From Erythrocercus mccallii (lineage: Eukaryota; Chordata; Aves; Passeriformes; Dicruridae): DNA of 64,000 bases. Where the stretch lies: contig VZRG01001625.1 in assembly GCA_013397435.1 (NCBI GenBank), forward strand, positions 101,855 through 165,854, written 5' to 3'. A model generated the notes under the pieces. The model worked only from the letters and a program-made list of their open reading frames with translations, searched no databases and was not told where the DNA came from. Within the stretch, counting starts at the first letter, position 1; every line of letters starts with the position of its first letter. This document shows, piece after piece, positions 61,601-64,000 of this stretch. Both the position numbers and the translations under genes were made by a program.

Positions 61601-63385
61601 GAAAAGGCACTTCATTGCTTTGTAGGATTTCCTATAATCTGATGATAAGAGAGCTACTGGATTTAGCTATTCATTATCAGCTGCAAGCGTCTGTACTCCC
61701 TTGCCTGATACCCAGTGCCTACTTCTGCACAACTATGTGATAGAAACATGAGCCATCTTGATGAAATTCTATCTGCTTCAAATGAAAGCAATTGTAAGTT
61801 CTAGAGCCCAGATGCAATTATAAACAATGAAGTGGTAATTGCCATAACTCATTTTATCAGCAATATTAGCCAAAAACCTTAGGGGAGCATTTGCAACAAC
61901 AGCTTTCATTTCTAACAGAAATAAGGACACAGAACATCTTAACTTTTGTCCCTCCTGTAGAGGTTTTTTTCTTATTAAGGTGTTCCTTGTTTCTAAACTA
62001 AAAGCACAGGACAAAAATAAACTGTAGAATGTGTGTCCAGGTTTTCTGTTTGCTTTACCTCAAACTACGCAAATGTGCTCAATGAATGAGCCAGAGCAGC
62101 TGCATTGTACATAGGAACTGCTGACACCTAGGAAGAGATGCAGTTCTGAATGTCACCAAGCTGTCCCCACTATGTTTGTATCCTGTTGCTTCAAAGCATA
62201 TCTGAGGCACCCTTTAAACCTTCTGTCAGGATGCAGCAACATTTCCAGTGGCACTGACCTTTAAAATGCAATACATTTTATTTCTGCCCTTCACAGAGTT
62301 TCAGTGGCACATATTTACAAAAACAACAGATGTCCCAATCTATTCTGATTAAAGACAGAGCAGATTGCACCACTGTTCTTTTATGAAGCACGAGTCACAC
62401 TCACAATGCTTCATAACATACCACAATTCACTATCTGCCCCCCAAAAATGGAGTAACTCCTCGATTTAAGTAGTCTGTGACAAGAAAACCTGTCATCAAG
62501 TATTTGATGGAAAGCAGAGGTTTCACAGAGCCATTATGAATCAAACAGTACCTGTGTAGTGCTCGTTGCCCTGAGCAGCACAAGTTAACAGCTGGGCCAT
62601 TGAAGAACCGACTGCTTTGGATGTGCTTCCCAGGTCCTGAGTGCATTTCTCAAGCTGTAAAAAATTGCAAAGGACAGAACTCTTAGCTTAAGCTCAACGA
62701 AAACACACTTCATGTTAAATACCGCTGAAAAATTCCTCATTCCATAAAAACCTAAACTTTCACCTTAGCTACTGAATAAACAGTTTCTCTGAAATGTGAC
62801 TAGCATGTTTTCCTTGTTCAGGATGAAATAAATTAACATGTTAGCTAGTGTGAACAATAAAACTATTTTATAATTAGCAATGCAAGTAAAATATCTTGTT
62901 CTAGGAAGGGCTTTTTTTTTTCCCCTAAAGAAACCATTTCAATTTCTAAGCCTACTAGAACTGGCTGTCCTGATCATTATTGAAAAGAAATTCTTTTTGA
63001 CAAGACCAAAACATTACTGTTGCCAAACTGTTATTTGTACAATAGAGAAGGAGGCCCTACAGTCCTATGAGTAACTCTAGTACAGAACATACTGTTGGTG
63101 TAGTAGTAACATATATTCCTTTTAAGAGAATCAGTACAAAATCCTATCAGTATCATCATTATCTAAAGCCTCATGACTTGTTTTGCCTCTAATATTTAAG
63201 TTTTTTAACAGCTAACTTTGTTTGTTTTTAAATGAAGAACATCCTTCCTCAATTACAGTTTCTCCTGGGAGAGGTTTTAACTGTCCATCCACAGCTGCCA
63301 TCTTCGCATCTTGCAGTTCATTTTTGAGTGTCTGGACTGTATTCAAAGCAGAATCAATTTCCATTGGGCCACAAGCTTCATGAGC
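13507..63385 (-). CDS. TLN2: Talin-2, C-terminal ~1,500 residues (33 exons, 5' part outside window)
   Basis: Talin-2 is a large cytoplasmic adaptor at integrin adhesions that couples integrin beta tails to actin and recruits vinculin when stretched. Thirty-three exons on the minus strand join in one open frame with AG/GT introns and matching phases throughout. The product covers rod bundles R5 to R13 and the dimerisation helix; the FERM head and R1-R4 must lie upstream of 63385. Residue numbers in the exon entries are counted back from the stop assuming a 2,542-residue protein. TLN2 is preferred to TLN1 because of the ending TELREDEG (TLN1 ends SELRDEH), the stretch FGKAEDDDVVVKTKF, and the intronic mir-190a. 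TLN1 is also usually a much more compact gene. The introns here range from 94 bp to 6.4 kb. Sequence identities to known talins are from memory, not from a search. Confidence 0.97.
14607..14732 (-). CDS. TLN2: TLN2 window exon 32 (end of R13, linker to dimerisation helix)
   Basis: 42 codons, phase 0 at both ends. It reads AAGNAVKRASDNLVRAAQ and KAAFGKAEDDDVVVKTKF, ending VGGIAQ. The acidic AEDDD segment is TLN2-like; in talin-1 this flexible linker carries the C-terminal calpain cleavage site. The acceptor is CTCAAAG|GCT (AAG-type, so not ideal) and the donor CAG|GTTGGT. The intron to the last exon is 971 bp with nothing recognised. Confidence 0.97.
14733..16871 (-). other. TLN2 intron between exons 31 and 32
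   Basis: A 2,139-bp intron with no feature recognised beyond an 11-base T run near 14839. Confidence 0.8.
16872..17054 (-). CDS. TLN2: TLN2 window exon 31 (R13)
   Basis: 61 codons, phase 0 at both ends, about residues 2398-2458. It reads ARMVAAATSNLCEAANASVQ, then GHASEEKLISSAKQVAAST and QLLVACKVKADHDSEAMRRL. This is the core actin-binding surface of R13 (ABS3). The acceptor is CCTTCTAG|GCC and the donor CAG|GTACCG. Confidence 0.98.
17149..17211 (-). CDS. TLN2: TLN2 window exon 30 (R13)
   Basis: The shortest exon seen, 21 codons, phase 0 at both ends. It reads VGAIPANAADDGQWSQGLIS and supplies the conserved tryptophan of I/LWEQ (QWSQGLISA). The acceptor is TTTTTTCAG|GTT and the donor GCT|GTGAGT. 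The next intron is only 94 bp. Confidence 0.96.
17212..18976 (-). other. TLN2 intron between exons 29 and 30
   Basis: A 1,765-bp intron. It carries direct repeat copy A close to exon 29 and a 10-base A run near 18058; nothing else is recognised. Confidence 0.8.
18793..18845. repeat. Direct repeat copy A (in the intron downstream of exon 29)
   Basis: The core 18814-18845 matches 19921-19952 at 31 of 32 bases (shared ATAGAACCAGG and CTGGGCCATGTATT). Weaker similarity extends upstream from ATGAAC at 18793. Confidence 0.85.
18977..19102 (-). CDS. TLN2: TLN2 window exon 29 (R13, I/LWEQ module)
   Basis: 42 codons, phase 0 at both ends. It reads QADETLDFEEQILEAAKSIA and SALVKSASAAQRELVAQGK. ILEAAKSIAAATSALV is the first conserved block of the I/LWEQ (THATCH) actin-binding module. 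The acceptor is GGTTATAG|CAA and the donor AAG|GTGGGT. A 32-bp direct repeat lies on each side of this exon, in its two introns. Confidence 0.97.
19904..19952. repeat. Direct repeat copy B (in the intron upstream of exon 29)
   Basis: Second copy of the repeat, in the same orientation, about 1.1 kb from copy A. The two lie on either side of TLN2 exon 29. The family, if any, is not recognised. Confidence 0.85.
22546..22566 (-). ncRNA. mature miR-190a-3p
   Basis: The 3p strand begins CTATATATCAAACATATT on the minus strand and pairs with the 5p arm across the stem. Confidence 0.9.
22582..22603 (-). ncRNA. mature miR-190a-5p
   Basis: This is the 22-nt guide arm. The seed GATATGT at nucleotides 2-8 is identical to that of vertebrate miR-190. 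Confidence 0.95.
25530..25654 (-). CDS. TLN2: TLN2 window exon 28 (R12/R13 linker, start of R13)
   Basis: 125 nt: GG completing glycine, then 41 codons, about residues 2294-2334. It reads TEWVDPEDPTVIAETELLGA and AAAKKLEQLKPRAKPK. The TEWVDPEDPT linker is a talin hallmark and opens the C-terminal actin-binding region. The acceptor is TTTCAG|GG and the donor AAG|GTGAGT. Confidence 0.98.
27238..27343 (-). CDS. TLN2: TLN2 window exon 27 (R12)
   Basis: 106 nt: 35 codons plus one base of a split glycine. It reads ILQKATPELKHQLASFSKR and VAGAVTELIQSAEAMK, the last R12 helix. The acceptor is TTTGTCTAG|ATT and the donor AGG|GTGAGT. The next intron is 1,583 bp, A/T-rich, with an 11-base T run near 26191. 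Confidence 0.97.
27344..30557 (-). other. TLN2 intron between exons 26 and 27
   Basis: This 3,214-bp intron contains the long inverted repeat at 29365-29435 and a short (AT)n run near 29704-29716. No other structure was recognised. Confidence 0.85.
29365..29435. repeat. Near-perfect inverted repeat (23-bp stem, 25-nt loop)
   Basis: The left arm 29365-29387 and right arm 29413-29435 are reverse complements with one mismatch. In a plus-strand RNA the mismatch becomes a G-U pair, so all 23 positions pair; in the TLN2-sense RNA it is an A-C mismatch. The loop itself contains the 12-bp palindrome TTACTTAAGTAA. It could be a miRNA-like hairpin or the relic of a small inverted-repeat transposon. 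Confidence 0.85.
30558..30665 (-). CDS. TLN2: TLN2 window exon 26 (R12)
   Basis: 36 codons, phase 0 at both ends, about residues 2222-2257. It reads QASYHPDVSEEVRERALRFG, then TECTLGYLELLEHVLL. Cysteine and GYLELL positions match both talins. The acceptor is GCCTCCTCAG|CAA and the donor CTG|GTAAGG. Confidence 0.96.
30666..34509 (-). other. TLN2 intron between exons 25 and 26
   Basis: This 3,844-bp intron is mostly A/T-rich. It includes a CpG-rich patch at about 31145-31300 and a 33-bp tandem duplication at 32038-32103. No coding exon is supported. A 179-codon plus-strand open frame (30963-31502) shows no recognisable protein. Confidence 0.85.
32038..32103. repeat. 33-bp tandem duplication, two copies
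   Basis: Units 32038-32070 and 32071-32103 both start CCCTGGCTGAACCACAGCT and match at 30 of 33 positions. It is intronic. Confidence 0.9.
34510..34695 (-). CDS. TLN2: TLN2 window exon 25 (R12)
   Basis: 62 codons, phase 0 at both ends, about residues 2160-2221. It starts VFQSSEVPEKTSSPEESI and continues GNSCRQEDVIATANLSRKAV. VFQS...PEKTSSPEE separates TLN2 from TLN1, which has VFCSPEPPAKTSTPED. The acceptor is CTTTTAG|GTG and the donor AAG|GTAAAG. Confidence 0.97.
34696..36665 (-). other. TLN2 intron between exons 24 and 25
   Basis: A 1,970-bp intron with no feature recognised. The plus-strand open frames in it look random. Confidence 0.8.
36666..36782 (-). CDS. TLN2: TLN2 window exon 24 (R11/R12)
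   Basis: 39 codons, phase 0 at both ends. It reads VMVTNVTSLLKTVKAVEDEA and RALEATIEYIKQELT. This helix contains a known talin vinculin-binding stretch (VTSLLKTVKAVEDEA). The acceptor is TTGTTTAG|GTG and the donor ACG|GTACAG. A 1,970-bp intron follows with nothing recognised. Confidence 0.97.
37085..37210 (-). CDS. TLN2: TLN2 window exon 23 (R11)
   Basis: 42 codons, phase 0 at both ends. It reads INAIKDVAKALSDLIGATKG and DDPSMYQLKGAAK; the SMYQLKGAAK ending is the TLN2 form. The acceptor is TCCATAG|GTC and the donor AAG|GTAAAA. The next intron is short, 302 bp. Confidence 0.97.
37845..38028 (-). CDS. TLN2: TLN2 window exon 22 (R11)
   Basis: 184 nt: one base completing arginine, then 61 codons, about residues 2018-2078. 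It reads ENILKTAKALVEDTKLLVS and LAEVVKLGAASLGSDDPETQ. R11-R12 form the second integrin-binding region described for talin-1 (IBS2). The acceptor is GCTACAG|G and the donor CAG|GTGAGA. The next intron is 634 bp. Confidence 0.97.
38727..38893 (-). CDS. TLN2: TLN2 window exon 21 (R10/R11)
   Basis: 167 nt: 55 codons plus AG of a split arginine. It starts VSLVLSALQAGNKGTQACI, completing the vinculin-binding helix, and continues GIIADLDTTIMFATAGTLNA, one of the most conserved talin segments. The acceptor is TTTCTAG|GTC and the donor CAG|GTCAGT. The next intron is 698 bp. Confidence 0.97.
39650..39796 (-). CDS. TLN2: TLN2 window exon 20 (R10, first half of a vinculin-binding helix)
   Basis: 49 codons, phase 0 at both ends. 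It begins IGFQIKTRVQELGHGCIFLV and continues GALQICPTDSYTKRELIE. The end, YTKRELIECARAVTEK, joined to exon 21, matches the talin-1 R10 vinculin-binding site known as VBS3. The acceptor is GACCATCTAG|ATC behind a pyrimidine tract, and the donor AAG|GTAAGA. The next intron is 756 bp. Confidence 0.95.
41338..41457 (-). CDS. TLN2: TLN2 window exon 19 (R10)
   Basis: 40 codons, phase 0 at both ends, about residues 1873-1912. It reads TNPEELGGLASQMTNDYGHL and ends ATAEPEE. The acceptor TTTTTTCAG|ATG is strong. The donor GAG|GTCTGC is unusually poor; read-through into the intron would meet a TAG after four codons. The length allows in-frame skipping. A 1,541-bp intron follows. Confidence 0.94.
42796..42897 (-). 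CDS. TLN2: TLN2 window exon 18 (R10)
   Basis: 34 codons, phase 0 at both ends. It reads LDEGTPPDPKGTFVDYQTT and VVKYSKAIAVTAQEM. The LDEG linker and FVDYQTT helix begin R10. The acceptor is TCTCGCAG|CTG and the donor ATG|GTAAGA. A 1,338-bp intron follows. Confidence 0.96.
43746..43892 (-). CDS. TLN2: TLN2 window exon 17 (R9/R10)
   Basis: 49 codons, phase 0 at both ends. It reads THDAITEAAQLMKEAVDDIM and NEAASEVGMVGGMVDSIAEA. The NEAAS..G.VGGMVDSI stretch is typical of talin. The acceptor is TCCCGCAG|GCA and the donor AAG|GTGAGC. The next intron is 848 bp. Confidence 0.96.
44507..44677 (-). CDS. TLN2: TLN2 window exon 16 (R9)
   Basis: 57 codons, phase 0 at both ends, about residues 1733-1789. 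It reads VTQLASYFEPLFLAAVGVAS, then QTK-like helix DQSKTLAESALQMLYAAKEG and ends GGNPK. YFEPL and GGNPK are shared by both talins. The acceptor is TTTCTTAG|GTA and the donor AAG|GTAAGG. The following intron is 614 bp with nothing seen. Confidence 0.96.
45428..45529 (-). CDS. TLN2: TLN2 window exon 15 (R9)
   Basis: 34 codons, phase 0 at both ends. It reads ALQEQLTSVVQEIGHLIDP, then ATAARGEAAQLGHK. R9 in talin-1 is the autoinhibitory bundle that binds the F3 head subdomain (family knowledge). The acceptor is TTTTAG|GCT and the donor AAG|GTACTG. The next intron is 750 bp. Confidence 0.96.
46939..47071 (-). CDS. TLN2: TLN2 window exon 14 (R7/R9)
   Basis: 133 nt: one base completing arginine, then 44 codons, about residues 1655-1698. 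It reads APGQRECDFSIDGINRCIRD and ASLAAVSQSLATRDD. By eye its third positions are more G/C-rich than those of neighbouring exons. The acceptor is GTCTTGCAG|G and the donor GAG|GTGAGG. A 1,409-bp intron follows with nothing recognised. Confidence 0.96.
47487..47668 (-). CDS. TLN2: TLN2 window exon 13 (second half of R7)
   Basis: 182 nt: 60 codons plus AG of a split arginine. It reads PILVSAKTMLESSSLLI and KDPPTWSVLAGHSHTVSDS. The DPP(T/S)WSVLAGHS motif is a strong talin R7 marker. The acceptor is GATCACAG|GGA and the donor CAG|GTATGT. The next intron is 415 bp and contains an A-rich tract at about 47143-47168. Confidence 0.96.
48792..48932 (-). CDS. TLN2: TLN2 window exon 12 (end of R8, return to R7)
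   Basis: 47 codons, phase 0 at both ends, about residues 1547-1593. It reads ALDGDFSEENRNKCRIA and PLIEAVENLTAFASNPEF, then the return linker SIPAQISTE. The acceptor is TTCCCAG|GCA and the donor GAG|GTAAGG. A 1,123-bp intron follows. Confidence 0.96.
49160..49206. repeat. CTCTGATGAG / CTCGAGTCTC short repeats with 14-bp palindrome
   Basis: CTCTGATGAG and CTCGAGTCTCTC each occur twice. GAGACTCGAGTCTC at 49190-49203 is a perfect palindrome. It lies in the intron between exons 11 and 12. Confidence 0.8.
50036..50197 (-). CDS. TLN2: TLN2 window exon 11 (R8)
   Basis: 54 codons, phase 0 at both ends. It reads VLSAATIVAKHTSALCNACR and SAKEVANSTANLVKTIK, the centre of the R8 four-helix bundle. In talin-1 this bundle binds LD-motif proteins such as RIAM and DLC1, and vinculin when unfolded (family knowledge). 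The acceptor is TTTTTACAG and the donor AAG|GTACAG. The next intron is 1,103 bp. Confidence 0.96.
50316..50459 (-). CDS. TLN2: TLN2 window exon 10 (R7 to R8)
   Basis: 48 codons, phase 0 at both ends, about residues 1445-1492. It reads AAYLVGISDPNSQAGQQ and FARANQAIQMACQNLVDP. It carries the outgoing R7-R8 linker and the first R8 helix. The acceptor is TTTCTAG|GCT and the donor CAG|GTGATT. The next intron is only 118 bp. Confidence 0.96.
51624..51746 (-). CDS. TLN2: TLN2 window exon 9 (R7)
   Basis: 41 codons, phase 0 at both ends. It reads VLGESMAGISQNAKTG and ends ASKALCGLTEAAAQ. The glycine of VLGE is in the region of talin-1 G1404, which is needed for KANK binding. The acceptor ends in GAG, not CAG or TAG, but has a good pyrimidine tract; the donor is CAG|GTAAGA. 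The intron to exon 10 is 1,164 bp with nothing seen. Confidence 0.95.
52880..52969 (-). CDS. TLN2: TLN2 window exon 8 (R7)
   Basis: 30 codons, phase 0 at both ends, about residues 1374-1403. It reads GMLDNPNEPVSDLSYF, then DCIEGVMENSK. With exon 9 it forms the R7 surface that in talin-1 binds the KN motif of KANK proteins (family knowledge). The acceptor is ATTTCAG|ACA and the donor AAG|GTAATT. A 1,133-bp intron follows. Confidence 0.96.
53923..54016 (-). CDS. TLN2: TLN2 window exon 7 (R6/R7)
   Basis: 94 nt: one base completing an arginine codon (AG+A), then 31 codons, about residues 1343-1373. It reads ITLCTQQAPGQKECDNAL, almost unchanged between the two talins. The acceptor is CTCCCCAG|A and the donor GAG|GTATTA. 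The next intron is 953 bp with nothing noted. Confidence 0.96.
54017..56658 (-). other. TLN2 intron between exons 6 and 7
   Basis: A 2,642-bp intron. Apart from the 19-bp tandem duplication and a short CA-rich stretch near 55829-55846, nothing is recognised. Confidence 0.85.
55102..55139. repeat. 19-bp tandem duplication
   Basis: CACTCCCAGAGAAACTT is repeated twice head to tail with one mismatch per 19 bases, inside the 2.6-kb intron between exons 6 and 7. Confidence 0.85.
56659..56798 (-). CDS. TLN2: TLN2 window exon 6 (R6)
   Basis: 140 nt: 46 codons plus AG of a split arginine finished in exon 7. It reads TKEDQIQVIGNLKSISM and SSKLLLAAKSLSVDP, followed by APNAKNLLAAAA. This is the talin block before the AVTESINQ segment. 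The acceptor is TTTCCAG|ACT and the donor AAG|GTAAGG. A 2,642-bp intron follows. Confidence 0.96.
56799..58824 (-). other. TLN2 intron between exons 5 and 6
   Basis: A 2,026-bp intron in which I see no RNA gene, repeat or additional exon. Confidence 0.85.
58825..59022 (-). CDS. TLN2: TLN2 window exon 5 (R6)
   Basis: 66 codons, phase 0 at both ends, the longest coding exon here apart from exon 3. It starts LPPSSKSFQEAQSELN and ends FDEFLDAGIEMAGQAQ. The LPPS link and the DAGIEMAGQA helix are talin R6 landmarks. The donor CAA|GTAAGT keeps full downstream consensus. A 2,026-bp intron follows. Confidence 0.96.
59865..59984 (-). CDS. TLN2: TLN2 window exon 4 (R5/R6 junction)
   Basis: 40 codons, phase 0 at both ends, about residues 1190-1229. 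It reads NNCVNCLPGQKDVDVAL, the talin CLPGQ(K/R)DVD signature, and ends KKLLVDS. The acceptor is GTTGTAG|GTG and the donor TCG|GTAAGA. The following intron is 842 bp with no feature seen. Confidence 0.96.
60778..60986 (-). CDS. TLN2: TLN2 window exon 3 (R5)
   Basis: 209 nt: two bases finishing the split glycine, then 69 codons, about residues 1121-1189. It reads TAQALKTLAQAARGVAAS, then ARDVMEGSAMLIQEAKQAL, and ends QQRLAQ. This is the helical core of R5, alanine-rich as is usual for talin. The donor CAG|GTAAGC is good. The next intron is 793 bp with nothing noted. Confidence 0.96.
62552..62654 (-). CDS. TLN2: TLN2 window exon 2 (R5)
   Basis: 103 nt: 34 codons plus one base of a split glycine codon completed in exon 3. 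It reads LGSTSKAVGSSMAQLL and GNEHYT, a talin R5 helix. The acceptor TTTTTTACAG is strong; the donor is CAG|GTACTG. The 1,565-bp intron that follows holds nothing I recognise. Confidence 0.94.
63257..63385 (-). CDS. TLN2: TLN2 window exon 1 (start of R5)
   Basis: 43 codons, phase 0 at both ends, about residues 1043-1085. It reads ACGPMEIDSALNTVQTLKN and ends LKPLPGET, the talin block at the start of rod bundle R5. The acceptor is GAATAG|GCT. The donor ACT|GTAATT is weak, with no G at -1 and T at +5. The intron to exon 2 is 602 bp and holds nothing recognised. Confidence 0.93.
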
Positions 63386-64000
63386 CTATTCAGAAATCAG
63401 ATCAGTACCACTGTTAGCAGCTGTACGCAACTTTCAGAAACAGTAAATGCTTCAGATCAAATCTCCCCTCCCATATTATTTCTCTTCCTACTTTAGAGGC
63501 CACTGTGAGCCCCCCAAGTGTTGCACGTCATAGATTCCAAACTCCTGAACAGTATTTTCAGTCTGTGAAGAGAATAACTGCCCTGCTAAGAGGCACCAGG
63601 GGAATGAATAACGCCCTGCTAAGAGGCACCAGGGGCATGAGGTGCACTTGGCTTGTGTGCCTGTCCCTTCACAGCAGGCAGCCCAGGCACTGAGGGAGTA
63701 ACTGCTGCACTCTGCACTCCCCCTCTGCCCAGCCGCCTCCCTGTGCATCATGACCCAAATCACACTGACCCCTGATGTGGCAGCCCACATCCATCAGTAT
63801 GAGATGGAAGTTTTAGCATCAGCTCAGGTGTAGCCACCTCAATGCTGCAGTGCTGGTTTCAGGCCTCAGTGTGCACACAGGCATACAAAAAAGATCGGAC
63901 TTTCCACTTGCCTTTTTTTTAAGCCCCACATAGTTTAGAAATCTATGTGTGAAAACAGAGAGCCTCTGCATCCCTGAACTTTAGAGGTGACGATTCCAGT
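63386..64000 (-). other. TLN2 intron upstream of exon 1 (partial)
   Basis: No talin exon is seen in these 615 bases. The preceding R4 exon must lie beyond the window edge. It contains the 33/34-bp tandem duplication. Confidence 0.8.
63572..63638. repeat. 33/34-bp tandem duplication, two copies
   Basis: Both units contain GCCCTGCTAAGAGGCACCAG followed by GGG. They differ by one inserted T and one substitution. It lies in the intron upstream of exon 1, so it is non-coding. Confidence 0.9.

Noticed and set aside
13507..63385. Assignment of the gene to TLN1.
   Set aside because: The C-terminus TELREDEG, FGKAEDDDVVV, SMYQLKGAAK and VFQS..PEKTSSPEE are TLN2-type, and mir-190a is a TLN2 resident.
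1..64000. A bacterial or phage operon, CRISPR array or defence system.
   Set aside because: The window is a spliced vertebrate gene with long A/T-rich introns. There are no adjoining long open frames, no regularly spaced repeats and no ribosome-binding-site organisation.

Overview
The window is vertebrate nuclear DNA, very probably from a bird (inference). It carries the 3' half of one large, intron-rich gene on the minus strand and few recognisable transposable elements. The gene is talin-2 (TLN2). Thirty-three coding exons can be read from about 63.4 kb down to the stop codon at 13507-13509. They encode about 1,500 residues, corresponding to roughly residues 1043-2542 if the protein has the usual 2,542-residue length. 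All exon junctions are AG/GT with matching phases, and the joined frame has no internal stop or frameshift. The choice of TLN2 over TLN1 rests on the C-terminus (ends TELREDEG), the acidic FGKAEDDDVVVKTKF stretch before the dimerisation helix, and the mir-190a hairpin in an intron. mir-190a is a known resident of TLN2.

Layout, read 5' to 3' of the gene (high to low coordinates): 63386-64000 is an intron leading to upstream exons outside the window. Exons 1-4 (63.4-59.9 kb) encode rod bundle R5. Exons 4-7 encode R6. Exons 7-14 encode R7 with R8 inserted into it (R8 lies in exons 10-12). Exons 14-17 encode R9, exons 17-21 R10 with a vinculin-binding helix across the exon 20/21 junction, exons 21-24 R11, and exons 24-28 R12. 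Exons 28-32 encode R13, the I/LWEQ actin-binding module, and exons 32-33 the C-terminal dimerisation helix. The intron between exons 28 and 29 is the largest (6.4 kb) and holds pre-mir-190a on the same strand, so it is probably co-transcribed with talin-2. The last exon runs into an A/T-rich 3' UTR that I place, tentatively, down to about 9.82 kb. From there to position 1 is intergenic sequence downstream of TLN2 with no gene I can support.

Talin-2 is a cytoplasmic mechanosensitive adaptor. Its head, encoded outside the window, binds integrin beta tails. The rod encoded here unfolds under force, exposes vinculin sites and binds actin through R4-R8 and R13-DD.

No prokaryotic, phage, CRISPR or defence-type system is present. 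The less expected items are a near-perfect 23-bp-stem hairpin in intron 26 (29365-29435), a 32-bp direct repeat flanking exon 29, a set of three symmetric phase-0 exons that matches the R8 insertion, a few non-consensus splice sites, an overlapping AP-1/E-box palindrome near the presumed 3' end, a CpG-rich patch in intron 25, and several young short tandem duplications.
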